This document shows positions 53,033 through 61,935 of a DNA stretch of 64,000 nucleotides, piece after piece. Source of the stretch: Litorimonas sp964414555. Its GTDB lineage: Bacteria > Pseudomonadota > Alphaproteobacteria > Caulobacterales > Maricaulaceae. The position numbers and the translations under genes are program-made. The notes under the pieces were generated by a model. That model searched no databases and had not been told where the DNA came from. It saw only the letters and a program-made list of their open reading frames with translations. Location: positions 1 to 64,000 of the forward strand of contig CAYPWW010000001.1 of assembly GCA_964414555.1 (NCBI GenBank), in the 5' to 3' direction. The number at the start of each line of letters is the position of its first letter. Positions within the stretch are counted from its first letter, which is position 1.

Positions 53033-54820
53033 ATGGGCTTCTCCTTACGACGCGAAATTGGATATGTGCGCGACTTGCTGCGGATGTTGCGCTCCGTGAA
53101 AGATGTCGACGCCGCCAGCAATCATTTGATCGCGGATGAGCTAGAACGCCGTGTTGATGCCTTTGGCGCTAATATCGCCTTTATCGAGGCCGAGCGGCAG
53201 TGGACCTATGATGATATGGAAACCTATGCCAACCGCGTCGCGGCATGGGCTGTGGCGCAGGGTCTGTCGCAAAATGATACGGTGGCTGTCTTCGCGCGAA
53301 ACAGGATCGAATATATCCCGCTCTGGTTTGGCCTGTCCAAGGTCGGCGTGGTTCCGGCGCTGCTGAATTATCAGCTGGCGGGCAAGGCGCTGGCGCATTG
53401 TGTCAATATTTCCAACACGCCCCATATCATCGTTGATCACGAAATGGCTGAGCAATGGGATGCTGCGAAAGACCGCGTTGAAGGCGATATCAAAGTCTGG
53501 GCCGCTTTTGGCGAGATTAAAGGCGAGGCGAGTTTTGACGCGGCGATCAGCGAGATGGTCCCCGACCGTCCCGCCAAATCTGTACGCTCCGGCCTGATTG
53601 CCAGCGACCAAGCGATGAAGATGTTCACCTCTGGCACGACTGGCTTGCCCAAGGCCGCGAAAGTCACACATGTCCGCGCGCAGAATTATATGCGCGGGAT
53701 CGGCACGGGCGCACGAGCGAAGGCCTCTGACCGGATGATGATGGTCTTGCCGATGTATCACGCGACGGGCGGTTTGGTTGGCTCCGGCGCGATGCTGACC
53801 TATGGCGGTGCGGTCATCATCATTCCGAAGTTTTCAGCGTCAAAGTTCTGGGACGATGCCGTGAAATACGGCGCGACCATGTTCACCTATGTGGGTGAGC
53901 TATGCCGCTTCCTACTGTCCCAGCCTGCCAATGAGAATGAACGCAATCACGGCATTAAATGGATCATCGGCAATGGCTTGCGTCCAGAGGTCTGGGAGAG
54001 TTTCGTCAACCGGTTCAACATTCCGCATGTCATCGAATTTTACGGCGCGACAGAAGGCAATGTCAGCTTAATCAATGTCGATGGTCCCGTCGGCGCGGTT
54101 GGGCGTGTGCCGTCCTATTTGGCGTGGAAATTCAACATCGACATCATCCGCTATGATGTTGAGACGGGCGAAAATCCGCGCGGGTCTGACGGGTTCTGCA
54201 TTCGCGAAGACTTTGGCACGGTCGGTGAGATGATCGGTGAAATCCGAGAGGACGACCCGCGCTTCCGCTTTGAAGGTTACGGTACGAAAGAAGCCACGAA
54301 TAAGAAAATCTTACGCGATGTGTTCAAGAAGGGCGACGCGTGGTTCCGCACGGGCGACCTTATGAAACGCGATGCGGATGGCTATTATTATTTCATGGAC
54401 CGCGTGGGTGACACCTTCCGGTGGAAGGCCGAAAATGTTGCGACGGGTGAGGTCGCAGCGGTGCTGTCGACCTTCCCTGGCGTGACCCAAGCCAATGTCT
54501 ATGGCGTGGAAGTGCCGGGCTATGATGGTCGCGCTGGTATGGCCGCGATCGTTGCAGAGGGCGAGCCGGATCTCGTGGCGCTGAAAACGCATGTGGACAG
54601 CGAACTGCCGCATTATGCGCGACCTGTTTTCCTGCGCCTGTCAAAGGACTCGGACACGACCAGCACATTCAAATTCAAGAAAACGAATTTGGTCAAAGCC
54701 GGGTTTGATCCGGCGAATATCAGCGAGCCGATCTTCTACGCTGATCCGGCAAGTGGCACATATGCGCCGCTGGATAAGGTCGTGTTTAAGGCGATCAAAG
54801 ACGGCACGACCCGCCTGTAA
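53033..54820 (+). CDS. Long-chain acyl-CoA synthetase, FATP/FadD6-like
   Basis: A 595-residue ANL-superfamily enzyme that activates fatty acids to acyl-CoA through an acyl-adenylate. The P-loop is FTSGTTGLPKAAK; IEFYGATEGNVSLINVDG and AWFRTGDLMKRDADGYYYFM are the A5 and A8-type motifs; NLVKAGFDP is near the C-terminus. These fit the very-long-chain/FATP branch. ATG 53033 is used; a TTG at 53018 is possible, with AGGAG too far upstream of either. First gene of a plus-strand cluster with DUF924, DJ-1 and esterase genes. Confidence 0.92.
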   Translation: MGFSLRREIGYVRDLLRMLRSVKDVDAASNHLIADELERRVDAFGANIAFIEAERQWTYDDMETYANRVAAWAVAQGLSQNDTVAVFARNRIEYIPLWFGLSKVGVVPALLNYQLAGKALAHCVNISNTPHIIVDHEMAEQWDAAKDRVEGDIKVWAAFGEIKGEASFDAAISEMVPDRPAKSVRSGLIASDQAMKMFTSGTTGLPKAAKVTHVRAQNYMRGIGTGARAKASDRMMMVLPMYHATGGLVGSGAMLTYGGAVIIIPKFSASKFWDDAVKYGATMFTYVGELCRFLLSQPANENERNHGIKWIIGNGLRPEVWESFVNRFNIPHVIEFYGATEGNVSLINVDGPVGAVGRVPSYLAWKFNIDIIRYDVETGENPRGSDGFCIREDFGTVGEMIGEIREDDPRFRFEGYGTKEATNKKILRDVFKKGDAWFRTGDLMKRDADGYYYFMDRVGDTFRWKAENVATGEVAAVLSTFPGVTQANVYGVEVPGYDGRAGMAAIVAEGEPDLVALKTHVDSELPHYARPVFLRLSKDSDTTSTFKFKKTNLVKAGFDPANISEPIFYADPASGTYAPLDKVVFKAIKDGTTRL

Positions 54821-54842
54821 TGAGCGGCGTTGGGCCTAAGAC

Positions 54843-55394
54843 TTGAGAAGCGCGGATAACATTCTGGATTTCTGGTTTTCGGAACCTGCGCGAAAGCGTT
54901 GGTTCAAATCGACCGAGAGTTTCGACGCGACGATCCGGATTGAATTTGAGGCGACAGCGCAGGCCCTCGCAACAGCGGACATGCCACATGCGTGGGAAGG
55001 GCAGGGGCCGCGCGCCCACCTCGCCCTCATCCTCGCGCTAGATCAGTTTCCGCGAAATATGTACCGCGGTAAGGCGGCCATGTTTGCGTGGGATGCGCAA
55101 GCGCTGGCGGCGGCGAAGCGACTGGTCGCGAGCGACGGTGATCTGGCGCTGGATCAGGATGCACGGCCGTTCGCTTATATGCCGTTGATGCATAGCGAGA
55201 ATTTGGATGATCAGAACGCCTGCGTTGAACTCTGTCAGGACCGTTTGGACGGGGAAGACACGTTGAAGTTCGCGGTCCTGCACCGCGATATCATTGCGCA
55301 GTTTGGACGCTTTCCGCATCGCAATCCGCTGCTGGGCCGAAAGATGACGGCAGACGAGCAGGACTACCTAGATACGGGAGGGTTTTCGGGATGA
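54843..55394 (+). CDS. DUF924 family protein
   Basis: A 183-residue cytoplasmic protein: NILDFWFSEPARKRWFKSTE, ALILALDQFPRNMYRGKAAM, ADEQDYL and FAYMPLMHSENLDDQ are the usual DUF924 blocks, a TPR-like helical fold. It appears to start with TTG (LRSADN...), because the nearest ATG upstream is out of frame and stops after eight codons. It overlaps the next gene by ATGA. Confidence 0.88.
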   Translation: MRSADNILDFWFSEPARKRWFKSTESFDATIRIEFEATAQALATADMPHAWEGQGPRAHLALILALDQFPRNMYRGKAAMFAWDAQALAAAKRLVASDGDLALDQDARPFAYMPLMHSENLDDQNACVELCQDRLDGEDTLKFAVLHRDIIAQFGRFPHRNPLLGRKMTADEQDYLDTGGFSG

Positions 55395-56002
55395 TCGAAA
55401 TCGGCATTTTGATCTTTGACGGTGTTGAAGAGCTCGACTTTGTCGGCCCTTGGGAGGTCTGGAATATGGTCAATGAGGTCGCCCAATATCGCGGCGAACC
55501 TAAACCATTCCGCGTGCGCCTGATTAGCCCGGACGGCGGCGATATTCGTGCCGTTAAAGGGATGCGCGTTGGGGCGGATGCCGCGATGGCCGAGGCTGGC
55601 AAGCTCAACATTATCTGTGTGCCGGGCGGGCAGGGGACGCGGGCGCTTATCAAAGATGCAGACGTTATGGCGTGGATCGAAGAGATCGCCAAGGACTGCG
55701 ACTGGGTCACTTCGGTCTGCACGGGGGCGTTTGTCATGGCAAAGGCGGGCCTGTTCAAGGGCAAGCGCCTTACGACCCATTGGGCGAATTTCGACGAATT
55801 CGTGCGCCTTGGCTTGGACGGCGAATTAGTCCCGCATGTGCGCTATGTGCGCGACGGCAATTTACTCAGCTCAGCTGGGGTGTCGGCTGGAATCGACATG
55901 TCGCTCTGGCTGGTGGGGCAGCTATTCTCACCGCAATTTGCACGCGACGTGCAACGCGCCATGCAGTATGATCCAGCTCCACCCTATGCAGGAGATGTCT
56001 GA
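55391..56002 (+). CDS. DJ-1/PfpI family protein
   Basis: A 203-residue flavodoxin-like fold of the DJ-1/ThiJ/PfpI superfamily, closest in pattern to isonitrile hydratase-like members: ILIFDGVEELDFVGPWEVW, CVPGGQGTRALI, the nucleophile elbow VTSVCTGAFVMAKAG (Cys110) and LTTHWANFDEF. Its activity cannot be fixed; hydratase, glyoxalase III or chaperone roles are known. It overlaps its neighbours at both ends (ATGA and TGATG). Confidence 0.87.
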   Translation: MIEIGILIFDGVEELDFVGPWEVWNMVNEVAQYRGEPKPFRVRLISPDGGDIRAVKGMRVGADAAMAEAGKLNIICVPGGQGTRALIKDADVMAWIEEIAKDCDWVTSVCTGAFVMAKAGLFKGKRLTTHWANFDEFVRLGLDGELVPHVRYVRDGNLLSSAGVSAGIDMSLWLVGQLFSPQFARDVQRAMQYDPAPPYAGDV

Positions 56003-56991
56003 TGGCCGGATTTCTGGCACGGATAAAAAGTTCGAAAAAAGACTCGGATGTGCCGTCGAAATGGCAGCAACAGCTGGAAAAGTTCAAATTCGAACCTGAC
56101 CAGATTAATGTCTTCCAAGATAATTTCCGCCGCGTCACGAACCAGTTCGACACCGAAGGTCCGAGGATGGCCCGCACGGTGGAATTTAATGTTGGCGAGA
56201 GCGATGCCGAGACAGGCGAAACCGCTGTGGCTGTCCGCCTCTACGTGCCTTTTGGTGCGGATGAGCCGTCAGGGCCGTGCCTGATCTATTTACACGGCGG
56301 CGGCTTTGTTACCTGTGACTTGGACACGCATGACGGGATCGTCCGCCGACTGGCGAATGGCGCGATTTGTCGTGTGATCTCGGTAGACTACCGCCTTGCG
56401 CCCGCCCATCCCTATCCGGCAGGTCCACAGGATTGTGAAACGGTTTTGCGCTGGGCGCTAGAAGGTCACGGTTTGGAAGAGCATGGGATTGACCCGAACT
56501 ATATCGCGGTGGGCGGCGACAGTGCGGGCGGCAATATGGCGGCCTATCTGGCGCAGAAATATCGTGACCGTCTCGCGGCGCAAATCCTTCTCTATCCGCT
56601 GATGCAGCTGATGGAGTTTAAGCCGCCAAAGCCAGGGCCGCAGGACTGGTTGCAACTGGGCTTTATGGCGCTGAAATTTATCGACGAGCATTACGTTGCC
56701 GGGGCTGATGCGACGGAGACACGCTTGTCGCCCCTGCTGGAAAAAGACCTGTCCAATATGCCGCCTGCCTATGTACTGACGGCGGGGCTGGACCCTTTGC
56801 GAGACGAAGGAAAGCTCTATGCGGATAAGCTCGCGCGCCACGGGTGCGATGTGACCTATGCGCATGAAAAAGCGATGCCGCACGGCTTTCTGAATTTTGC
56901 GCGGGCTTTCCCGAAAGCGAAATCCATCCCGTTGGATGCTGCGGATGTGTTGCGGGCAGAATTTCCGTGTCCGCAACAGCTAAAAGACTAG
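56002..56991 (+). CDS. Alpha/beta hydrolase, hormone-sensitive-lipase family esterase
   Basis: A 329-residue esterase: the oxyanion-hole motif YLHGGGFVTCDLDTHD, nucleophile GGDSAGGNMA (Ser174), acid in TAGLDPLRDEG and base His in MPHGFLNF. Members hydrolyse short- to medium-chain esters. The last gene of a tight cluster with an acyl-CoA synthetase, which suggests ester or lipid catabolism. Confidence 0.91.
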   Translation: MAGFLARIKSSKKDSDVPSKWQQQLEKFKFEPDQINVFQDNFRRVTNQFDTEGPRMARTVEFNVGESDAETGETAVAVRLYVPFGADEPSGPCLIYLHGGGFVTCDLDTHDGIVRRLANGAICRVISVDYRLAPAHPYPAGPQDCETVLRWALEGHGLEEHGIDPNYIAVGGDSAGGNMAAYLAQKYRDRLAAQILLYPLMQLMEFKPPKPGPQDWLQLGFMALKFIDEHYVAGADATETRLSPLLEKDLSNMPPAYVLTAGLDPLRDEGKLYADKLARHGCDVTYAHEKAMPHGFLNFARAFPKAKSIPLDAADVLRAEFPCPQQLKD

Positions 56992-57135
56992 CCCCTCGGC
57001 GCATACAGACGTCGTCCACAGGTCTATCCAGAGCTGTTCTTCGCGGCGAAGCCTCAATCACGTCTGCACCTCTTGCCAAACGTCCCGCACGCGGAACATA
57101 TGGTCGCAGGTCCAGTCTGTCCTTGAGCAAAACGG

Positions 57136-57151
57136 TCACTAGATGTAGTGC
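57136..57151. promoter_or_regulatory. Candidate NrdR box 1 upstream of nrdB
   Basis: TCACTAGATGTAGTGC is a palindrome that matches the NrdR consensus ACACTATATATAGTGT at 12 of 16 positions. It lies about 115 bp upstream of nrdB. NrdR is the ATP/dATP-sensing repressor of ribonucleotide reductase genes. Confidence 0.6.
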
Positions 57152-57166
57152 GTATGTAAGGGGAAG

Positions 57167-57182
57167 GTGGCATATATCGCGT
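57167..57182. promoter_or_regulatory. Candidate NrdR box 2 upstream of nrdB
   Basis: GTGGCATATATCGCGT matches the NrdR consensus at 9 of 16 positions, including the central ATATAT. Its centre is 31 bp from that of box 1, the three-turn spacing typical of paired NrdR boxes. Confidence 0.45.
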
Positions 57183-57262
57183 TTCTGATGCGAAAATCTG
57201 CCGATTTCAGACATTTATAGAACTGTGTTCGGACCGCCGAACACGAATCGCGGAGAGCCGTC

Positions 57263-58306
57263 ATGGGCAAAATGGAATTCATCAAGCCGTCCAACTCAGG
57301 ACTGTTGCAACCGTCGCCCTCTTATAAGCCGTTCCGCTATCCGTGGGCGTTCGAGTTTTGGCAGAAGCAACAGCAGGTCCATTGGATGCCCGAAGAGGTG
57401 CCATTGGGTGAGGACATCAAGGATTGGTCGACGAACCTCACGGCGGTCGAGAAGAACCTCCTGACGCAGATTTTCCGTTTCTTCACGCAGTCCGATGTCG
57501 AAGTCGGCGCGAACTACATGGAAAACTACATGCCGCTGTTTAAGCCGGTGGAAGTCCGCATGATGCTGGCCTCGTTTTCCAATATGGAAACGATCCATAT
57601 CGCGGCTTATGCGCTGCTGCTGGAAACGATCGGGATGCCCGATGCAGAATTTTCGGCGTTTATGGAATATGACGAGATGGCGGCTAAGCATGACTATCTC
57701 GGCAAATTTGGCGTCGAGACAGAGAAAGACATCCTGACATCAATGGCTGTGTTTGGCGGCTTTACGGAAGGGCTGCAGCTGTTCGCGTCTTTCGCCATGC
57801 TGATGAACTTTCCGCGCATGAACAAGATGAAGGGCATGGGTCAGATCGTGACTTGGTCCATCCGTGATGAGAGCTTGCACTGTGAAGGCATGATCAAGCT
57901 GTTCCACACCTTTGCCCGCGAAACCGGCGCGCTGACGAAATCCGTCGCCGACGACATCATCGATTGCTGTCAGACAGTTGTGAAGCTGGAAGACAAGTTC
58001 ATCGATCTGGCATTCGAAATGGGCCCTGTCGAAGGCATGACGTCCGAGGATATCAAACAGTACATCCGTTACATCGCTGATTGGCGTCTGGGGCAGCTGG
58101 GTCTGCCAAAAGTCTATGGCATCGAAGAGCATCCGCTGCCATGGCTGACGGAAATACTAAATGGCGTGGAGCACGCCAACTTCTTCGAAGCGCGCGCGAC
58201 GGAATATTCCAAAGGCGCAACGGGCGGTATCTGGCACGGCGACGATGGCGTCTGGGGCAAGTTCGAAGAGCTGCAAAAGCGTCAGTCGATCGTGGCGGCT
58301 GAATAG
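57263..58306 (+). CDS. nrdB: Ribonucleotide reductase class Ia beta subunit
   Basis: A 347-residue di-iron protein that holds the tyrosyl radical for dNTP synthesis. Ligands: Asp78 (TQSDVEVGAN), Glu109 and His112 in METIHIAAY with radical Tyr116, a Glu in GGFTEGLQLF, and Glu/His in RDESLHCEGM. The C-terminal tail should bind NrdA, which is not in the window. A CGGAGAG ribosome site precedes ATG 57263. Two NrdR-like boxes lie upstream, and a terminator follows. Confidence 0.96.
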   Translation: MGKMEFIKPSNSGLLQPSPSYKPFRYPWAFEFWQKQQQVHWMPEEVPLGEDIKDWSTNLTAVEKNLLTQIFRFFTQSDVEVGANYMENYMPLFKPVEVRMMLASFSNMETIHIAAYALLLETIGMPDAEFSAFMEYDEMAAKHDYLGKFGVETEKDILTSMAVFGGFTEGLQLFASFAMLMNFPRMNKMKGMGQIVTWSIRDESLHCEGMIKLFHTFARETGALTKSVADDIIDCCQTVVKLEDKFIDLAFEMGPVEGMTSEDIKQYIRYIADWRLGQLGLPKVYGIEEHPLPWLTEILNGVEHANFFEARATEYSKGATGGIWHGDDGVWGKFEELQKRQSIVAAE

Positions 58307-58336
58307 GCGCTAGACGACACAGACCCAGATTATGAG

Positions 58337-58364
58337 AGCCTCGCTTTTTAAGCGGGGCTTTTTT
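58337..58364 (+). terminator. Rho-independent terminator after nrdB
   Basis: The stem AGCCTCGCTT/AAGCGGGGCT with a short T loop is followed by six T, 31 bp after the nrdB stop. Confidence 0.87.
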
Positions 58365-58422
58365 AGTGCCAGTGACAATAACGTCACTGGCCATGCCGTT
58401 TCGGCCTGATAAAGACACGCTC

Positions 58423-59232
58423 ATGTCTTTGATCCCCCAATCCGCCCGTTTGCATGATTATGCGACGATCTATAATTTCCGTGATTTCGGGGGCTATGCA
58501 GGATTGGGAGGGCGACCCGTCGTGACTGGGCGATTGTTTCGCTCTGCCCATCTGGCAAGTTTGAGCGACACCGATCATGGCACAATTTCAGATCTAGACG
58601 TCAATTTGGTCGTAGATCTGCGCCACGCGCCAGAACGGCGGAAACAGCCGTCACGATTATTGGACCCCACGCCCACCGTACATGAATATCCGGACTCGCC
58701 GGACCGCTTGAATGCCAAGGTCGCGCCGCATGAAGCGTTCTTAGAGCATGAGCTCTATTCGGCAGAGGACGCGCGCGGTTATATGATGCGGTCCTACACG
58801 GCGCGGCCACATGATCCCGGTTTTCAGGCCATATTTCGCGATACGCTGGCGTTCATGGCAGAGCATGACAATGACGCCTCCGCAGGCGTGCTGGTGCATT
58901 GTGCGGCGGGTAAGGACAGAACAGGGACGCTGGTCGCGTTGATCCATGGCCTATTGGGCGTATCCCGAGAGGATATTCTCGCAGATTACATGCTGACGCT
59001 GGATGCAGTGGATATTGACGCGATCTTGGTGCCAGCCTCTGCCGCGTTTTCTGAGCGCTATGGTCGCCCTATCGACGCGGAATCTCTCTGGCCCATGTTT
59101 GGCGTAGAGCCGGCATTTCTAGAGGCTGCGCTGGACGGTATGGGCGATATGGAACGCTACACGCGGGAGACGCTGGGTCTGTCAGCGGATATGCTTTCGA
59201 CAATTCGCGCGCGTTATCTCGAAGCCGAGTAG
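58423..59232 (+). CDS. Tyrosine/dual-specificity-like protein phosphatase
   Basis: A 269-residue phosphatase (Y_phosphatase3 type) with NFRDFGGYAGLGGRPV and LFRSAHLASLSDTD near the N-terminus, VVDLRHAPER, and the catalytic P-loop VHCAAGKDRTGTLVALIH (Cys-x5-Arg). Relatives include LipA-type phosphatases active on phosphotyrosine and phosphoinositides. ATG 58423 is preferred; ATG 58393 is an alternative. It ends 3 bp before the convergent pilus gene. Confidence 0.88.
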   Translation: MSLIPQSARLHDYATIYNFRDFGGYAGLGGRPVVTGRLFRSAHLASLSDTDHGTISDLDVNLVVDLRHAPERRKQPSRLLDPTPTVHEYPDSPDRLNAKVAPHEAFLEHELYSAEDARGYMMRSYTARPHDPGFQAIFRDTLAFMAEHDNDASAGVLVHCAAGKDRTGTLVALIHGLLGVSREDILADYMLTLDAVDIDAILVPASAAFSERYGRPIDAESLWPMFGVEPAFLEAALDGMGDMERYTRETLGLSADMLSTIRARYLEAE

Positions 59233-59234
59233 CT

Positions 59235-59966
59235 CTAGCCTGGATCAGGAATAGGATCAGCGCAGACGATGCTTGAATACCCTGAGCCCGTACAAATCGT
59301 CTTTGTGTCTGTGATCTTCACCCCGGCGACATCCATCGGAACAATATCAACCAATTCAGAGCGACGCGGTTTCAGAAGATACGTTTCTGACAATGTAATG
59401 TTACCGTCGAAACGGTCTGTTTCATAATCATCACCTGTCGCGCCGTCATCCGTGCCTTTGCGTTGGATTGAATCCGTCGTCTCAATCGGTGTGTATTCAT
59501 AGGTCACGCGCGTCACGACAATCCCGGAGTTTTCGCTCAAAAGGCGGGCGTCCAGCGAGTCTGCGTCAAAAGGTGCAGGAGTCGAGGTGTGGTTGAACAA
59601 CAAGCGCCCGCGCGATTCGATATCGCCCGCGGAATCGCGGATAAAGCTCTGAATATCGATCTGGATATCATTTGCGTTGCGAACATTCATGACACGCACG
59701 GCAGCAGAGAGGATTTCTTCCGCATCATCTTTACCGGTTTCAGGCGCTTGGGTGATCATGTCACCCGCGACGTTCGCACCCTGAGAGATACGACGGTCCA
59801 CAGAAATCGCCGTCGCAACCTCAGCAAGGCCAAAGTACATCAACAGCATAACGGGCGCGATGAAGGCAAATTCGATGGATGCCACACCGGATTCGTCTTG
59901 CTGAAGAGCCTTCGGGGTCGTTTTGAAAAAAGATGTCATTGGCATGGGTGAGGTTCCCGTTTTCAT
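59235..59966 (-). CDS. TadE-type pilus assembly protein
   Basis: A 243-residue pseudopilin-like protein: the prepilin-like cleavage motif QQDESG/VASIEFAFIAPVM, one N-terminal hydrophobic helix, and a periplasmic domain ending with a Cys pair (TICTGSG, SIVCADP). TadE/TadF/TadG proteins are minor components of the Flp pilus machine. It is transcribed after another TadE-type gene (28-bp gap), on the strand opposite to the pilins. Confidence 0.85.
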   Translation of the reverse strand: MKTGTSPMPMTSFFKTTPKALQQDESGVASIEFAFIAPVMLLMYFGLAEVATAISVDRRISQGANVAGDMITQAPETGKDDAEEILSAAVRVMNVRNANDIQIDIQSFIRDSAGDIESRGRLLFNHTSTPAPFDADSLDARLLSENSGIVVTRVTYEYTPIETTDSIQRKGTDDGATGDDYETDRFDGNITLSETYLLKPRRSELVDIVPMDVAGVKITDTKTICTGSGYSSIVCADPIPDPG

Positions 59967-59993
59967 GTCATGGTTTGGCGTAGACGGCGCTGA

Positions 59994-60620
59994 CTAAGAT
60001 CCAGCATCAATCAAGGCTTGAACTTCGGGGTCACATGTCGTGCCGGTATCGAAAGGTTCATTGCGAAAAGCTGTCATAGACATCATCTGACGAACGCCAG
60101 ATCCCTTTGGATTACCCAAACGAGTCATAAATTCGGGTAGCGCCAAGCGGTAGTTGTAGACTGTGCGAACGACGACGTTGTCGCCGCCATTTGTGTCCTG
60201 ATAAACACCGTTAGCAACGGGGGGGACGTCACCTGTATCTTCGTCTGCTTCCTCAGGTTCTGGCACCTCTTCAAAGGTGAGGGTCGAGAAGTTAGCATCT
60301 GTCAAAACATCGATACGCAGATTGTTTGAACAATTACCCAGCCCGGCCATTTTTGAACAAACGATTGCTTTGAATTCTGCTTGCGCTCCGCACCCTTGAA
60401 AACGTCCAACCCGGACAAGGCGCCCGGCTTCGGATGTGGCGTGGTTGGCGGTAGAGCTAATAAAAAAGACGACGGCCAATTCGATGATGCCGAAAAGGAT
60501 TGTGAAAAAAGGCAAAGAGATCAGGGCGAACTCAACAGCGGTTGCCCCAGAGGTGTTGCGACGAAAGCGATGTACGCGACGCTTGGCTTGCCGATTGGCG
60601 CGGCTGAAAAACTGTTTCAT
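59994..60620 (-). CDS. tadE: TadE-type pilus assembly protein
   Basis: A 208-residue TadE-like protein with a basic leader, the motif RNTSGATAVEFALISLPFF (cleavage after Gly; Glu+5), one hydrophobic helix, and a periplasmic region with several Cys (FQGCGAQ, IVCSKMAGLGNCSNN, TTCDPE). ATG 60620 has GGGA upstream. A TTAA-N7-TTAA site lies about 95 bp upstream of the start. Confidence 0.86.
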   Translation of the reverse strand: MKQFFSRANRQAKRRVHRFRRNTSGATAVEFALISLPFFTILFGIIELAVVFFISSTANHATSEAGRLVRVGRFQGCGAQAEFKAIVCSKMAGLGNCSNNLRIDVLTDANFSTLTFEEVPEPEEADEDTGDVPPVANGVYQDTNGGDNVVVRTVYNYRLALPEFMTRLGNPKGSGVRQMMSMTAFRNEPFDTGTTCDPEVQALIDAGS

Positions 60621-60712
60621 GTCCCATTCCCACACTCTCGCACCTCACATTTGAGGGCGGTCGTAGGGAATAGAATAAGCTTAGCGTCTTAATGAAGCCG
60701 TAAGGAAAACCC

Positions 60713-60727
60713 TTAACAGCGAGTTAA
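60713..60727. promoter_or_regulatory. Candidate CtrA box upstream of TadE genes
   Basis: TTAACAGCGAGTTAA is TTAA-N7-TTAA, the spaced half-site arrangement of CtrA boxes in cell-cycle-regulated alphaproteobacteria. In Caulobacter, CtrA controls pilin genes. It lacks the terminal C of the full consensus. Confidence 0.45.
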
Positions 60728-60760
60728 TTTCAACAAATATTTATCGTCTTTTGGGATCGA

Positions 60761-61300
60761 TTAATTTGGAAAGGGTGTCGACCCAGGCGTTTCGGTGAAA
60801 GACGTATTATCGCCAGCCGCTGTGATGGGCTGAGAGGTGGCCCCTGGTGTTGAAAAAGCCGTTGTCGGGGCCAGGTTCGCCTCTGAAGAAGTGTTCTGAC
60901 TGACAAATTGAACGCTATCGCCTAAAACGGGCGATGGACCACAGAAGGGGATGCAAGAATATGTTTCACGCTCTCCACCCGCGTAGATACGAATACTATG
61001 GGCTGGCAGTGTATTTGTAACTTGCAGGTCGGCGTTGAGCATCGTTTGCCCGTTATTATCAAGAATGATGAGATTTGTTTCACCATATCCACGGCCAACA
61101 ATAAAAAGTGTATCGACCGATTGCACGGTGACATCCGCAATCGCGGGATTGCCGACGATGACCGTCGCAGCCGCGCCGGGGAGGCGGAGAATCTCCGTCT
61201 TGTTCAGCTCAACCTTATAGCTTTGGTTCTCGCCAGCTGAGGCAAGACCCGCAACTCCGAGAAAAAGGGCGGACAGACAAATCGATTTAGCAATGCGCAT
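60761..61300 (-). CDS. Stand-alone CpaC/RcpA N-terminal domain protein
   Basis: A 179-residue exported protein with signal peptide (ICLSALFLGVAGLASA) and one pilus-assembly/secretin N-domain: VELNKTEILRLPGAAATVIV, NPAIADVTVQSVDTLFIVGR, GYGETNLIILDNNG. There is no secretin barrel. A Cys motif YSCIPFCGPSPVLGD and a Ser/Thr/Pro-rich tail follow. ATG 61300 is the start; the frame continues upstream only as antisense of the pilin region. Probably a periplasmic partner of the Tad secretin. Confidence 0.82.
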   Translation of the reverse strand: MRIAKSICLSALFLGVAGLASAGENQSYKVELNKTEILRLPGAAATVIVGNPAIADVTVQSVDTLFIVGRGYGETNLIILDNNGQTMLNADLQVTNTLPAHSIRIYAGGERETYSCIPFCGPSPVLGDSVQFVSQNTSSEANLAPTTAFSTPGATSQPITAAGDNTSFTETPGSTPFPN

Positions 61301-61597
61301 GCGCTTAGCTCCACAAGTGATTGGCCTTAGCGTTAAACGAAGGTGCTGAATGAAAGGTTTACATATATGATGCGAAACGCCGATTTGTGCTGAGTCATTA
61401 TATATAGACAAAACCCTTCTGGGGCTTTTTGCGATAAAAAAAGCACCTAGGCATGAAGTTTTTGTCATTTTTACCAGATGTTCACCGTGTCTTTCAATCA
61501 GAGCGAAAGAACTCCTCCCTATAAGTAGCTTCATCAGGGATGACCCTGTGAAACGAGGGTTATCCTCTCTGACTAACGCATACGTGGGAGTAATGTT

Positions 61598-61819
61598 ATG
61601 CAAAATCTTTTTACACGCTTTGTTGAAGACGAGTCCGGTGCAACGGCTATCGAATACGGCCTGATCGCTGCTTTGATCGCTGTCGGCATCATCGGTGGCG
61701 CAACAGCCATCGGTGACCAAGTCAACCAGAAGTTCGACGATGTCGCTCTGGCTGTTGACGGAACTGGCGCTGAAGCCAACGAAACCAACACTGCTAACAT
61801 CGATACAGCTGCTGGTTAA
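61598..61819 (+). CDS. flp: Flp/Fap-type pilin 1
   Basis: A 73-residue prepilin: a short leader, cleavage motif EDESG/ATAIEYGL (Glu+5, Tyr+6), a hydrophobic helix IAALIAVGIIGGATAIGDQV, and an acidic tail ending DTAAG. It is the major subunit candidate of the Tad pilus. A GGGAG ribosome site sits 7 bp before ATG. It is followed after 116 bp by a close paralogue. Confidence 0.93.
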   Translation: MQNLFTRFVEDESGATAIEYGLIAALIAVGIIGGATAIGDQVNQKFDDVALAVDGTGAEANETNTANIDTAAG

Positions 61820-61840
61820 TCCGGTCAGCTATTGATTGGG

Positions 61841-61864
61841 GTCGGGCCTTTCTAAAGGCCCGGC
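61841..61864 (+). other. Strong hairpin between the two pilin genes
   Basis: GTCGGGCCTTT/AAAGGCCCGGC (11-bp stem with one G-T pair, 2-base loop) lies 22 bp after the first pilin stop. No T-run follows. It may stabilise the upstream pilin mRNA or partly terminate it, allowing different levels of the two pilins. Confidence 0.6.
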
Positions 61865-61935
61865 CTACTTCCCGATTTTCAATATCCGTCTCTGGCGGCT
61901 ATTTAATTTCTGGAATGCATGGGTAGGGATAGACA

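Noticed and set aside
61301..61720. Long upstream extension of the CpaC N-domain reading frame (to 319 residues)
   Set aside because: It runs antisense through the pilin promoter and the start of pilin 1 and lacks any domain; the signal peptide begins at ATG 61300.
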